64,000 bases of DNA from UBA7672 sp044224605 (GCA_044224605.1 JBGAKC010000015.1:1-64000), one strand, 5' to 3'; shown: positions 37,362-46,056, numbered from the stretch's first letter. The notes: generated by a model from the sequence alone, not told the origin. Program-made: numbers and translations.

Positions 37362-39029
37362 ATGACCGACAGCCGCAAAACTGCGGACCAGCAACAGGCC
37401 GTGCACGGCAATTTTCTCGCGCCCGCCTATCTGTGGGTCGCAGGCCTGCAGGGCTGGCGCGCGCTGGCGTTCTGCTTCGGTCTTGGCGCGATCGCGAACC
37501 TTGCCTTTCCGCCGCTGCATGTCTGGCCCGCCTTCGCGGTTGCCCTGTCGGGACTGATCTGGAGCCTTGATGCGGCCCGTCTCGCAGCCAAGCCGAAGCG
37601 CGCCGCCTTCTGGCGCGTCTTTGTGTTCGGCTTCGGCTACTATCTGATTGGCATGCACTGGATTGCCTGGGCGTTCCTGGTCGAGCCGGACATCTACCTC
37701 GTCTTCATCTGGATGCCGTTGGTCGCCCTGCCGGGCGGTCTGGCGCTGATCCTCGCCGCCATTGTTTCCCTCGGTTTCCGCTTCTGGAGCGCGGGGCCTG
37801 CACGTCTCATCGTTTTCTCCGTCTCCTTCATGTTCGCCGAATGGTTCCGGTCTTCGTTGTTTGGTCTCGGCGGGTTCCCGTGGAATTTGCCGGGGATGAT
37901 CTGGTCGCCCGGCGAAGCTGTGTCGCAGTCGGCGTCGCTCTGGGGGATTTACGGCCTTTCTGCGCTGACTGTGGTTGCGATGGCATCACCCGCGACACTG
38001 GCCGATGCGCGTGCGCGGGGAACAACAGGCTCGCGCGCCGCGCCGATCATTGTCGCCGCCATCGTATTCGGCGCCATCTGGGGCTGGGGCGCCCGCAGGC
38101 TTGGCGAAATTCCCGTGACTCCTCCGAACGGCCAGATGATCCGGCTGGTCGAGGCGGGCGTGCCGCAGAACATGAAACACAAGCCCGGCGTGGCCGAGCA
38201 GGTGGTGCTGCGCTTCCTCGCGCTGACCGGCCCGGACACGGTCAATGCGCCCCGCACGATCATCTGGCCGGAAGGCGCCTTGCCCTATTATCTGTTTGAA
38301 TGGCCCGAAGCCCTTGACGTCGTCACCAACGGAATTGGCGCGCGCAAGTTGATCATCGGCATGCCGCGCCGTGAGAAAGTCGGGACGGACGAGGAGAAGG
38401 CGTTCAACTCGCTCGCTGTTCTCAATCGCGACAGCGCGCTGCGCGGTCCGCTCGATATCTACGACAAGCACATGCTCGTGCCTTTTGGCGAGTTCATGCC
38501 GTTCGCCAGCGTGCTGAAGACGATCGGACTGAGGACCCTGCAGGATCTGGCGCCGGGAGGATTCGATGCGGGGCCGATGCCGGCGACTGTGCGCGTCACA
38601 GGCGTTCCGCCGTTCGGGCCGCTCATCTGTTACGAGGCGATCTTCCCGGGGCTTTCGCCCAACGGCGCGGACCGGCCGGACTGGCTGATCAACATCTCGA
38701 TCGATGCATGGTTTGGCGAGCTGATGGGGCCGGCGCAGCATGCGGCCCAGGCGCGCTATCGTTCGATCGAAGAAGGCTTGCCGATGGCCCGCGTCGCCAG
38801 CCGCGGCGAAACCGGAATGATCGACGCCTATGGCCGCTGGACCGCAAAGGGCGAGCCGGCGGATCCCGCAAAGTTCGGGCCCGATCCGGAAGGTTGGCGC
38901 TCAAGCGTTGTTGATGCGCGCATTCCTTCAGCATTGCCGCCAACGCCCTACAGCAACTGGCGCGACGGGCTCTTCTGGATAATCCTCTTCGGGCTCAACC
39001 TCGGGTTGTTCGTGCTGCCGCGCCGCTGA
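37362..39029 (+). CDS. lnt: Lnt apolipoprotein N-acyltransferase
   Basis: A 555-residue inner-membrane enzyme that adds the third acyl chain to lipoproteins. Several helices make up the first 220 residues. The periplasmic nitrilase-like domain has the catalytic triad E304 (IIWPEGALP), K369 (YDKHMLVPFGEF) and C423 (LICYEAIFP), with spacing close to E. coli Lnt. Several lipoproteins in this window would be its substrates. Confidence 0.96.
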   Translation: MTDSRKTADQQQAVHGNFLAPAYLWVAGLQGWRALAFCFGLGAIANLAFPPLHVWPAFAVALSGLIWSLDAARLAAKPKRAAFWRVFVFGFGYYLIGMHWIAWAFLVEPDIYLVFIWMPLVALPGGLALILAAIVSLGFRFWSAGPARLIVFSVSFMFAEWFRSSLFGLGGFPWNLPGMIWSPGEAVSQSASLWGIYGLSALTVVAMASPATLADARARGTTGSRAAPIIVAAIVFGAIWGWGARRLGEIPVTPPNGQMIRLVEAGVPQNMKHKPGVAEQVVLRFLALTGPDTVNAPRTIIWPEGALPYYLFEWPEALDVVTNGIGARKLIIGMPRREKVGTDEEKAFNSLAVLNRDSALRGPLDIYDKHMLVPFGEFMPFASVLKTIGLRTLQDLAPGGFDAGPMPATVRVTGVPPFGPLICYEAIFPGLSPNGADRPDWLINISIDAWFGELMGPAQHAAQARYRSIEEGLPMARVASRGETGMIDAYGRWTAKGEPADPAKFGPDPEGWRSSVVDARIPSALPPTPYSNWRDGLFWIILFGLNLGLFVLPRR

Positions 39030-39060
39030 GCCGCGGTGTTCACTGAGTTGTGGGGGGCAG

Positions 39061-39474
39061 ATGGCCGCTGAGAGCAGAGAGCCTTCGCCGATAGACATCG
39101 CTGTCGGTGCGCGGATCAGGCATCTGCGCGAGGATCGCGGCATCTCGCAGGAAGACCTCGCGAAGCAGGTTGGACTGACCTATCAGCAGTTCCAGAAATA
39201 TGAGGCGGGGAAAAACCGCATTTCGGCCGGCCGTCTCTGGGAAATCGCGAAAGTCCTGCGGACGACGATCGTCTATTTCTACGAAGGCATCGACCCGGTT
39301 CCGGCGCGTGTTCGCCGCGGCATGGCCGAGGAAGCGGCAGATTTTGCACGCCAGCCCAGCGACCAGGCCAGCGAACTGGCCGTGGCGTTTGACCGCATCG
39401 AGGATGAAGATGTCCGCTCCGCACTGTCCGCCGAGGTAAAAAAACAGGCATGGGCGGCCCGCCGCCAAAGGTAA
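39061..39474 (+). CDS. Xre-family helix-turn-helix regulator upstream of metK
   Basis: A 137-residue regulator with an Xre-type helix-turn-helix at about residues 17-70 (ISQEDLAKQVGLTYQQFQKY) and a helical tail. Alphaproteobacteria often carry such a gene between lnt and metK. Its target is unknown; an inverted repeat sits between it and metK (39524-39541) and is a candidate site for it or for another regulator. Confidence 0.88.
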   Translation: MAAESREPSPIDIAVGARIRHLREDRGISQEDLAKQVGLTYQQFQKYEAGKNRISAGRLWEIAKVLRTTIVYFYEGIDPVPARVRRGMAEEAADFARQPSDQASELAVAFDRIEDEDVRSALSAEVKKQAWAARRQR

Positions 39475-39523
39475 ATCAAGGCGTTGGCCCACGCTGAAGC
39501 GAGGCTTGCGTCTGGCTAAATCG

Positions 39524-39541
39524 TATAAAGCTTTCTTTATA
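39524..39541 (+). promoter_or_regulatory. Inverted repeat TATAAAG-N4-CTTTATA upstream of metK
   Basis: A perfect 7-base dyad, TATAAAG-CTTT-CTTTATA, lies 48 bases before the metK start. It is AT-rich in GC-rich surroundings, as expected for an operator or an overlapping promoter element. From memory, similar TAAAG/CTTTA palindromes have been proposed for SAM-cycle (SahR-like) control in alphaproteobacteria; I could not check this. Confidence 0.5.
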
Positions 39542-39588
39542 TGGCTGGCCGGGTTATTGCAGCGTCGATCTTTTTCCAGGAGTTCCGC

Positions 39589-40782
39589 GTGGCGCGTTCC
39601 AGCTATCTGTTTACTTCGGAATCCGTGTCCGAAGGCCACCCTGACAAGGTGTGCGACCGGATTTCGGACGAGGTCGTGGACCTCTATTACCGGACCACAA
39701 TCGAACAGGGTCTCGATGTCTGGTCGCTGCGTTGCGCCGCCGAGACGCTGGCCACCACGAACAAGGTGGTTATCGCGGGCGAGTATCGCGGCACCGACAA
39801 GGTCACCAAGGACCTGATCGCGCATCAGGCCCGCATGGCCATCCGTGACATCGGATACGCCCAGGACGGGTTCAACTGGGAGACGGCCGACATCGAGGTT
39901 CTCCTCCACGGCCAGTCCGAGCATATCGCGCAGGGCGTCGACGCTTCGGGCAACAAGGAAGAGGGCGCCGGCGACCAGGGGATCATGTTCGGCTATGCGA
40001 CGAACGAGACGCCCGAGCTGATGCCGGCGCCGATCCAGTTCTCGCACCGCATCCTCAAGCTGCTCGCCGACGCGCGTCACAGCGGGAAAGAGAAGACGCT
40101 GGCGCCCGACGCCAAGTCCCAGGTCACGGTTCGCTACGAGAACGGCAAGCCGAAGGAAGCCGTCTCGATCGTTCTGTCGACCCAGCACACGGATCCCAAC
40201 CAGTCGAGCGACGACATCCGCAAGATCGTCGAGCCGTACATCCGCCAGGCGCTGGGCGACGTGCTGCCGATCGCTAGGGACTGCAAATGGTGGATCAACC
40301 CGACCGGCAAGTTCGTCATCGGCGGCCCGGACGGCGACTGCGGCCTCACGGGCCGGAAGATCATCGTCGACACCTATGGCGGCGCGGCCCCGCATGGCGG
40401 CGGCGCGTTCTCCGGCAAGGACCCGACGAAGGTTGACCGTTCGGCCGCTTACGCGGCGCGCTATCTCGCGAAGAACGTCGTGGCGGCCGGCCTTGCCGAG
40501 CGTTGCGTGATCCAGCTCTCTTACGCCATCGGCGTTCCCGAGCCGCTGTCGATCTATGCGAACTGCGATGGCACCGAGAAATGCGATCTCGCCAAGCTCG
40601 AGAAGCGCCTCGGCGAAGTGATGGACCTGCGTCCGCGCGGCATCCGCACGCATCTTGGCCTCAACAAGCCGATCTATGCGCGCACCGCCGCCTACGGCCA
40701 TTTCGGCCGCGAACCGGACAAGGATGGCGGATTCTCGTGGGAGAAGACGGACCTCGCCGCCCAGCTCAAGGACCTGGCATAG
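39589..40782 (+). CDS. metK: S-adenosylmethionine synthetase
   Basis: A 397-residue enzyme making SAM from ATP and methionine. It begins with the family signature SYLFTSESVSEGHPDKVCDR and contains the ATP-site block GAGDQGIMFGYAT and GGGAFSGKDPTKVDRSAAY. The GTG at 39589 is preferred over an earlier ATG (39541). AGGAG sits 6 bases upstream, and the extra 16 residues are not part of MetK. Confidence 0.97.
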   Translation: MARSSYLFTSESVSEGHPDKVCDRISDEVVDLYYRTTIEQGLDVWSLRCAAETLATTNKVVIAGEYRGTDKVTKDLIAHQARMAIRDIGYAQDGFNWETADIEVLLHGQSEHIAQGVDASGNKEEGAGDQGIMFGYATNETPELMPAPIQFSHRILKLLADARHSGKEKTLAPDAKSQVTVRYENGKPKEAVSIVLSTQHTDPNQSSDDIRKIVEPYIRQALGDVLPIARDCKWWINPTGKFVIGGPDGDCGLTGRKIIVDTYGGAAPHGGGAFSGKDPTKVDRSAAYAARYLAKNVVAAGLAERCVIQLSYAIGVPEPLSIYANCDGTEKCDLAKLEKRLGEVMDLRPRGIRTHLGLNKPIYARTAAYGHFGREPDKDGGFSWEKTDLAAQLKDLA

Positions 40783-41038
40783 GTTCGCAATCCCTGCGGG
40801 GTCGTCGCGGAGTTGGGTTTTCGGGAATTGTAACGCCGTCGCCTCCAGGCGGCCGCGTCTGTTTTTTAGCGCGAAGGCGCCGGAGCGAGGATGGAGTTTG
40901 AAGCTTCCGGCCGTCGCTTGGGCTGCGGCGTTCGCACCTCGATTTGGTCCCCCGGACCAAATCACGCCTTCGGCGCCCTCGCTCACCCTAGGAAACAGCC
41001 AGTTGCAGGCCAGCGCCTGGCGTGGTTTCAGGGCGCGC
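40783..41038. other. Structured non-coding region between metK and trmB
   Basis: About 256 bases with no credible gene. It contains a perfect 10-base-pair hairpin, GATTTGGTCC-CCC-GGACCAAATC (40941-40963), without a U-run. Around it, GAGCGAGG (about 40884) can pair with CCTCGCTC (about 40979), which would enclose the hairpin in a larger stem. It could be a REP-like repeat, an attenuator for trmB or a structured leader. Confidence 0.5.
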
Positions 41039-41725
41039 ATGAGTGAGGCGCCCGAGAAGAGACACCGGCTGTATGGCCGCGCAGCCGGCAAGCCGCTGTC
41101 GAAACGGCAGCAGGGGCTGGTGGATGATCTCCTTCCACGATTAAGCGTAAAGGACGGGGATCATCATCAAATCGATCCGCGTGCGCTGTTTCCGGGCAAG
41201 CGCGAGGTGTGGCTCGAGATCGGGTTTGGCGGCGGGGAGCATCTGGCGGGGCAGGCCGAGCGCTATCCCGACGTCGGCTTCATCGGCGCCGAGCCGTTCA
41301 TTGATGGCGTGGCGAAACTGCTGACGGCGATCGAGGAGAAGGCGCTGTCGAATGTGCGCGTGCGGCGCGGGGATGCGCGCGATCTCGTGGCGACGTTCGC
41401 GGACAACTCGATCGACCGCGTGTTCATCCTGTTTCCCGATCCGTGGCCGAAGACGCGGCACCGCAAGCGGCGGCTGGTTCAGCCGGACTTCGTGACGGAG
41501 CTGGCGCGCATAATGAAGCCGGGCGCCCGGCTGCGCTTTGCGACCGACTGGGCGGACTATGCCAATCGGGCGCTGGCGGATGTGCTGCGTGATGGGCGGT
41601 TTGCGTGGAACGCGGAGCGGGCGGATGACTGGCGCGTCGCGCCGGCGGATCATGTGACGACGCGCTATCAGGAGAAGCGGCTCGGCGATTGCGCACCGGT
41701 GTTTTTGGATTTCGTGCGGGTGTAG
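41039..41725 (+). CDS. trmB: TrmB tRNA (guanine-N7)-methyltransferase
   Basis: A 228-residue SAM-dependent enzyme that makes m7G46 in tRNA. Motifs: LEIGFGGGEHLAGQAERYPD (SAM binding), FPDPWPKTRHRKRRL and the C-terminal TRYQEKRL. The ATG at 41039 gives the normal length and start. It follows metK, the supplier of its SAM, after a structured spacer. Confidence 0.96.
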   Translation: MSEAPEKRHRLYGRAAGKPLSKRQQGLVDDLLPRLSVKDGDHHQIDPRALFPGKREVWLEIGFGGGEHLAGQAERYPDVGFIGAEPFIDGVAKLLTAIEEKALSNVRVRRGDARDLVATFADNSIDRVFILFPDPWPKTRHRKRRLVQPDFVTELARIMKPGARLRFATDWADYANRALADVLRDGRFAWNAERADDWRVAPADHVTTRYQEKRLGDCAPVFLDFVRV

Positions 41726-41726
41726 C

Positions 41727-41804
41727 AAAAAGGGCGAGTCGTGTCGGGCTTCTCTGAGTACGGTTCAGTCGATCCGTTCGCCGTCCCGTGAATCCGACTC
41801 GCCC
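41727..41804 (-). terminator. Long-loop hairpin terminator for the metallo-hydrolase gene
   Basis: GGGCGAGTCG (41732-41741) and CGACTCGCCC (41795-41804) are perfect complements 53 bases apart. Read on the minus strand, the closing arm is followed at once by TTTTT, as in a rho-independent terminator, 66 bases after the end of the metallo-hydrolase gene. The long loop is unusual and may contain inner stems. Confidence 0.55.
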
Positions 41805-41870
41805 CCGTTGTCTCGCGGCTTTGCCACGATCCACTTCCCCCTTCGCGGGGGCGGAAAGGCGCCGGGGTCG

Positions 41871-42620
41871 TTACGCCGCCCGCGCCATCGTGGCCTGCTT
41901 CATCGCGGCGATCACGCGCGTGTCGTAGTCAGCGGCCAGGGCGTTCAGCGCGCCTGTGCACTCGCCGTTGAAGGATGGGCCGTGCATCAGGGCCAGCGTG
42001 CGTGGAGAGAGTTTGCCCAGCTTGCGGATGGTGTCGCCCATGCCGGGGTTGAGGCTGGAGGCGTGGAACATGTCTTCCGCCGCGATGGCGGGGCCGACGA
42101 TGTCGCTGTCAGTCAGCGCCTTATCGCCTAGCTGGGTGAAGAGATCGCCGCAGAACAGCGTGCCGGTGGTTTCCTCGTGGATGACCCCGGCGTCCCAGCC
42201 GTGCGGGATGTGCGGTGTGTCGAGATAGCGGACCTGCCTGTCGCCGAGATCGATGATCTCGCCATCGGCCAGGATGCGCGGGGGACGGTCGGCCATGTCG
42301 GTGAGCGAGACCATGCCGCCTGTGGCGCCGTGGGCGACTTCTGCGCGGGGCGCGGCGGCGAGCCAGTCATTCATCGAGCCGCATTCGTCGGCCTCGTAAT
42401 GGCCGAAAGTTATCCAGCGCAGGCGTTTGGGGTCGATCAGCGTCGCGACGGCGGCATGGACCAGCGGGAACATGCGGCGCGGGCCGGTGTGGAACAGGAG
42501 CGGATCTTCGCCGCGCACGAGGAATTGGTTGAAGACGAAACCGTCCGGCGGACCGATGTCCGGCACGAGCGTGGACAGGCGGAAGATGCCGGAGGCGATT
42601 TCGGTGATGCGGGTTTCCAT
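41871..42620 (-). CDS. ODP-type metallo-beta-lactamase-fold protein
   Basis: A 249-residue protein of the metallo-beta-lactamase fold resembling oxygen-binding di-iron proteins (ODP branch). The first metal motif is H-x-E-x-D in FGHYEADECGS, which replaces the usual H-x-H-x-D-H. Later ligands are plausible at PHIPHGWDAG, FCGDLFTQLGD and ALMHGPSFNGE. Oxygen, peroxide or NO chemistry is possible but unproven. It is divergent from a TetR regulator (42738), its likely controller. Confidence 0.82.
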   Translation of the reverse strand: METRITEIASGIFRLSTLVPDIGPPDGFVFNQFLVRGEDPLLFHTGPRRMFPLVHAAVATLIDPKRLRWITFGHYEADECGSMNDWLAAAPRAEVAHGATGGMVSLTDMADRPPRILADGEIIDLGDRQVRYLDTPHIPHGWDAGVIHEETTGTLFCGDLFTQLGDKALTDSDIVGPAIAAEDMFHASSLNPGMGDTIRKLGKLSPRTLALMHGPSFNGECTGALNALAADYDTRVIAAMKQATMARAA

Positions 42621-42639
42621 TGACGCAACCCCCTTCTGG

Positions 42640-42719
42640 CGCCCGTGTAACGGGCGTTCTCATTTAACTAGACAAATGTGTGCAGTGAAATTTCGGGCTT
42701 GTCAATATGGCTGCACAAG
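42640..42719. promoter_or_regulatory. Divergent control region with two dyads
   Basis: The space between the divergent metallo-hydrolase (start 42620) and TetR gene (start 42738) holds CGCCCG-N5-CGGGCG (42640-42656) and CTTGT-N12-ACAAG (42698-42719). Either could be the operator of the adjacent TetR protein. No clear -10/-35 pair was assigned. Confidence 0.35.
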
Positions 42720-42737
42720 GGTGTACTGCAAAAACAC

Positions 42738-43316
42738 ATGACCCGCAGCGCCACACGCAAATACACGCTCCGGAAACGGGCCGAGGGCCAGGCGGAGACG
42801 CGGCTGCGGATCGTCGAGGCGGCGATCGACCTGCACGGCACGGTGGGGCCGGCGCGGACGACGATCAGCATGATCGCCGAGAAGGCGGGCGTGCAGCGGC
42901 ACACGCTCTATGCGCATTTTCCGGATGAGTGGTCGATTGCGCTGGCGTGCTCCGGGCTGTCGATGGAGCGCAATCCGCCACCGGATGCGGTGGCGTGGCG
43001 CGCGATTGCCGGGCGTGATGAGCGGCTGCGTGCGGGATTGCGGGCGATCTATGGCTGGTATGAGGAGAATGCCGAACTGCTTGGCTGCGTGCTGCGCGAT
43101 GCGGAGCATCACGAGCTGACGCGGAAGATCAGCGAACTGCGGTTCGGGCCGGTGATGGCGGAGTATCGCGCCGTGCTGGGCGCGGGTCTCAACGCGAAGC
43201 AACGGGCGATGCTGGGGCTGGGTTTAAGCTATTTCACCTGGCGGACGCTGACGCGCGAGGGCGGGCTGAAGCAGGCGGCGGCTGTCAGCGCGATGGCGCA
43301 GGCGATCGAGGCCTAG
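42738..43316 (+). CDS. TetR-family repressor next to the metallo-hydrolase
   Basis: A 192-residue TetR-type regulator. The helix-turn-helix is at about residues 28-60 (TTISMIAEKAGVQRHTLYAHF); the C-terminal ligand domain is not conserved with any family I know. The ATG at 42738 is preferred to a GTG at 42678, because the extra 20 residues are not TetR-like and would cross the operator region. Being divergent from 41871-42620 suggests control of that gene. Its stop overlaps the convergent methyltransferase by 4 bases. Confidence 0.88.
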   Translation: MTRSATRKYTLRKRAEGQAETRLRIVEAAIDLHGTVGPARTTISMIAEKAGVQRHTLYAHFPDEWSIALACSGLSMERNPPPDAVAWRAIAGRDERLRAGLRAIYGWYEENAELLGCVLRDAEHHELTRKISELRFGPVMAEYRAVLGAGLNAKQRAMLGLGLSYFTWRTLTREGGLKQAAAVSAMAQAIEA

Positions 43317-44110
43317 CGAAGCGGCTTGCCGTCGGCGGGCTTCTCGAACACCGCGATGAAGCGGTCGGTGCGGCCGCGGACGCCGGGGCGGAAGACGTTG
43401 AAGCGGCGGTCGTCGTAGGTTGAATCCATCAGGATCATGTCGGTGGCGCGGAAGCCGGCGCGCAGGAGCTGTCCCGTGACGTCGCCATGGCTGACGCGGT
43501 GGAGATAGGCCTGCTCGGCGAGCGGCATCGTCGGACTAGCGTCGTGGTCCTCGATCACGAGGCGGCCGCCGGGCTTCAGCATTTTGAAGAAGCGATCGTT
43601 GAGGGCGATGAAGTCGCCGGATTCGAGGATGATGTCGTGATAGACTTGGCCCAGCATGATGAGGTCGTAGCTGTCGGCGGGGGCGTCGAGCTCGTTCCAG
43701 CTTGTGGTGATCCAGCCGATGTTGGGGCGCTTGATTGATTGCTTCTGGACGTCGGGGTCCATGAAGGGGAACTGCACGATCCAGCCGGGCGTGTTGTGGA
43801 TGTCGACATGGCCTTCTGCGCCGACAAGCGTGGAGAGGAGCAGGGCGAGATAGCCCCCGCCCGAGGCGACATCGAGCACGCGGTCGCCGGGTTTGGCGGC
43901 GGCTTCCTTCAGGATGAGGTCGGTCATGCGCGCGTCATCACGCAGGCGCGATTCCATCGTGCGTTTGGGGTCGGCGAGCGCGGCCTTGATGGCGGGGTCG
44001 GCCTTCGCCTCTTTCCTGAGTTCGGCGACGTTGGTGCGCGGGGCGATGTCCTGCGCGATGGCAGGTGCGGCGAGGACGAGCGTGAGTGCGAGAACAAGCG
44101 CGCGCGTCAT
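43313..44110 (-). CDS. Exported class I SAM methyltransferase-like protein
   Basis: A 265-residue protein with a clear signal peptide (MTRALVLALTLVLAAPAIAQ, cut after the Ala-Gln region) followed by a Rossmann methyltransferase domain. Motif I is VLDVASGGGYLALLLST and the post-motif MLKPGGRLVIEDHD is typical. Predicted methyltransferases of this exported type (COG4798-like) occur in Caulobacterales. The periplasm has no known SAM pool, so the function is puzzling. It is coupled to the YciI-like gene just upstream (4-base overlap). Confidence 0.85.
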   Translation of the reverse strand: MTRALVLALTLVLAAPAIAQDIAPRTNVAELRKEAKADPAIKAALADPKRTMESRLRDDARMTDLILKEAAAKPGDRVLDVASGGGYLALLLSTLVGAEGHVDIHNTPGWIVQFPFMDPDVQKQSIKRPNIGWITTSWNELDAPADSYDLIMLGQVYHDIILESGDFIALNDRFFKMLKPGGRLVIEDHDASPTMPLAEQAYLHRVSHGDVTGQLLRAGFRATDMILMDSTYDDRRFNVFRPGVRGRTDRFIAVFEKPADGKPLR

Positions 44111-44391
44111 TGCTTGATGAGCCAGTTGAAGGGGCGGACGGAGGTGGAGGCCCAGAGGCCGGCGAGGGCGTAGGGGTCTTTTGCGAACAGGGATTTTGCG
44201 GCCTCGAGCGTGTCGGCTTCGATCACCAGCATTGAGCCGACGGGCGTGGCGCCGTCATCGGAGAGCATCGGGCCGCCGATCTTCACGATGGGATTGAGCG
44301 AGGCGATCCAGTCGAGATGCGACTGGCGCGTGGCCTTGCGCAGCTCGAGCGCGCCCGGCCTGTCGAGGCCGTGGAAGACAAAGAGGGGCAT
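44107..44391 (-). CDS. YciI-like protein
   Basis: A 94-residue YciI-family protein with a ferredoxin-like fold. It has the pattern HLDWIASLNPIVKIGGPML, then GSMLVIEADTLEAAKSLFAKDPYA, in which a conserved His/Asp pair is usually found. Function is unknown; some relatives act in ring or heme-related chemistry. It follows gpsA directly (0 bases between) and overlaps the methyltransferase. Confidence 0.88.
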   Translation of the reverse strand: MPLFVFHGLDRPGALELRKATRQSHLDWIASLNPIVKIGGPMLSDDGATPVGSMLVIEADTLEAAKSLFAKDPYALAGLWASTSVRPFNWLIKQ

Positions 44392-45414
44392 CTATTCTCC
44401 CTTCATGGGACGGTTGAGCAGGCGGTCGACGGCCGAGCGTGCATCAAGGCGGCCCTCGATCATGTCGAGGACGACGTTGCAGATCGGCAGGTCGACGCCG
44501 AGCTTCCTCGCGAGCGCGACGAGGGCGGGGGCGGTCTCGGCGCCTTCGGTGACGGCTTTGCGCGCGGCGAGGATCTTCGCGGCGGATTCGCCGCGGCCGA
44601 GCTCCATGCCGAAGCTCATATTGCGCGACTGCGCAGACGAGCAGGTGAGCACGAGGTCGCCGAGGCCGCAGAGGCCGGCGAGGGTTTCGGGGCGGCCGCC
44701 GAGTTTGACGCCGAGGCGGGTCATCTCGGCAAAGCCGCGGGCGATGAGGGCGGCATGGGCGGACCGGCCCAGCTCCATGCCCTCGCAGACGCCGCACGCG
44801 ATGGCGAGCACGTTCTTGATCGCGCCTCCCGCCTCCGCGCCGAGGAGATCGTCGGACCAGTACATGCGGAAATGGGGTCGGCCGATGGAGCGCATCCAGG
44901 TCTCGCCGACGGCGCGGTCGGGGCAGGCGAGGGTGACGGCGGTGGGCAGCCCGCGCGCGACATCGATCGCGAAGGAGGGGCCGGAGAGAACGGCGGGGGA
45001 GGCGTTCGGCGCTTCTTCCGCGAGCACGTCGGTCATCAGCTTGAGCGAGCCGCGCTCAATGCCCTTCGAGCAGAGCGCGATCGGCGTGCCGGGCTTGAGG
45101 TGAGGCGCGAGGCGCCGAAGCGTGGAACGAAGATGCTGGGCCGGGGCGACGAGGAGGATCGCATCGCAGTCGGCAAGCGCGGCCATGTCTGTAGACGCCG
45201 GCATGGCAGGGATGGGTGTTGAGGGCAGGAAGGTCGGGTTGCCCTGGCCCATGGCGAGAGCGTCGGCGATTTCGGGTTCAAGGGCCCAGATCTTCACGTC
45301 GCGGCCGGCGGCGAGGGCGCAGGTGGCGAGCGCGGTTCCCCATGCGCCTGCGCCTGCGACACCAACTCGCTGGAAAGTCGTTTCGGTTCGAGCTATATCT
45401 TTTGAAGATTTCAT
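44392..45414 (-). CDS. gpsA: Glycerol-3-phosphate dehydrogenase [NAD(P)+]
   Basis: A 340-residue enzyme that makes sn-glycerol 3-phosphate from dihydroxyacetone phosphate for phospholipid synthesis. The NAD loop is GVAGAGAWGTALATCAL; the substrate block AGAIKNVLAIACGVCEGMELG-type is present in GGAIKNVLAIACGVCEGMEL. The ATG at 45414 was chosen over an upstream start that would cross the divergent TetR gene. A TGAACGTTCA palindrome sits directly before it. Confidence 0.95.
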   Translation of the reverse strand: MKSSKDIARTETTFQRVGVAGAGAWGTALATCALAAGRDVKIWALEPEIADALAMGQGNPTFLPSTPIPAMPASTDMAALADCDAILLVAPAQHLRSTLRRLAPHLKPGTPIALCSKGIERGSLKLMTDVLAEEAPNASPAVLSGPSFAIDVARGLPTAVTLACPDRAVGETWMRSIGRPHFRMYWSDDLLGAEAGGAIKNVLAIACGVCEGMELGRSAHAALIARGFAEMTRLGVKLGGRPETLAGLCGLGDLVLTCSSAQSRNMSFGMELGRGESAAKILAARKAVTEGAETAPALVALARKLGVDLPICNVVLDMIEGRLDARSAVDRLLNRPMKGE

Positions 45415-45424
45415 TGAACGTTCA
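45415..45424 (+). promoter_or_regulatory. TGAACGTTCA palindrome, likely TetR operator
   Basis: A perfect 10-base palindrome in the 33-base gap between divergent gpsA and the TetR gene at 45448. A related sequence, TGAACGTTTAG, occurs before the micropeptide gene at 46302. TetR proteins often bind such sites to control themselves and a neighbour. Confidence 0.5.
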
Positions 45425-45447
45425 GCGTTCCGAAGTACAATCGCCAC

Positions 45448-46056
45448 ATGACAGTTGCCCCCGTGACCGACAAGGCCGATCCCCGCGAAGCCATTTTGAA
45501 AGCGGCGGCCGACCGTATCCTGCACTATGGATACAACAAGACCACCATGTCGGAGATCGCTGCCGATTGCGGGATGTCGGCGGGGAATATCTATCGTTTC
45601 TATCCGTCAAAGATCGACATTGCAGAGGCGATGACGCGGGAATTCGGCAATTCCTCGCGTGCGCTGTATGAAGACATTATTCGTGATGCGGCCCGGTCTC
45701 CTTCCCGGAAACTGCACGATTTTTTCGTAACGCGGCTGGAGCGGACGTTCCGGATCTTCGAGCAGAATCCGAAGCTGATGGAACTGGCTGAGATCATGGG
45801 CCGGGAGCGGCCCGAATATCTGGCTGAAGAGCGCGCCCAGGAGCGAATCCAGATCGAGCGGATCCTCGATGAAGGCCAGAAATCAGGAGATTTCGCCCTT
45901 CCGGCCGATCTGACGATCACGGCGGACCTTGTCCAGTGCGCGATGATGAAATTCCGGATTCCTCAATTGTGGACCACGGAACAGCTCGACGCCCTACGCC
46001 CAGAACTCGAAGGCGTTTTGAGCCTTATTTTCACAGGGCTTTCTGCGCGCCGCTGA
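45448..46056 (+). CDS. TetR-family repressor, possible regulator of a micropeptide
   Basis: A 202-residue TetR-type regulator with the helix-turn-helix at about residues 30-55 (MSEIAADCGMSAGNIYRFYPSK). The C-terminal domain is helical and not recognised. It is divergent from gpsA. Two related TGAAC-type sites flank it (45415-45424, 46162-46187), so it probably represses itself and the micropeptide gene downstream. Confidence 0.9.
   Translation: MTVAPVTDKADPREAILKAAADRILHYGYNKTTMSEIAADCGMSAGNIYRFYPSKIDIAEAMTREFGNSSRALYEDIIRDAARSPSRKLHDFFVTRLERTFRIFEQNPKLMELAEIMGRERPEYLAEERAQERIQIERILDEGQKSGDFALPADLTITADLVQCAMMKFRIPQLWTTEQLDALRPELEGVLSLIFTGLSARR

Noticed and set aside
40941..40963. Terminator for metK
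   Set aside because: The hairpin has no U-run on either strand and lies about 160 bases after the metK stop.
41732..41804. 73-base element with GGGCGAG/CTCGCCC ends, resembling a tRNA acceptor stem
   Set aside because: No T-loop consensus, no D-loop pattern and no plausible anticodon arm. The ends extend as a 10-bp stem followed by T5 on the minus strand, so a terminator fits better.
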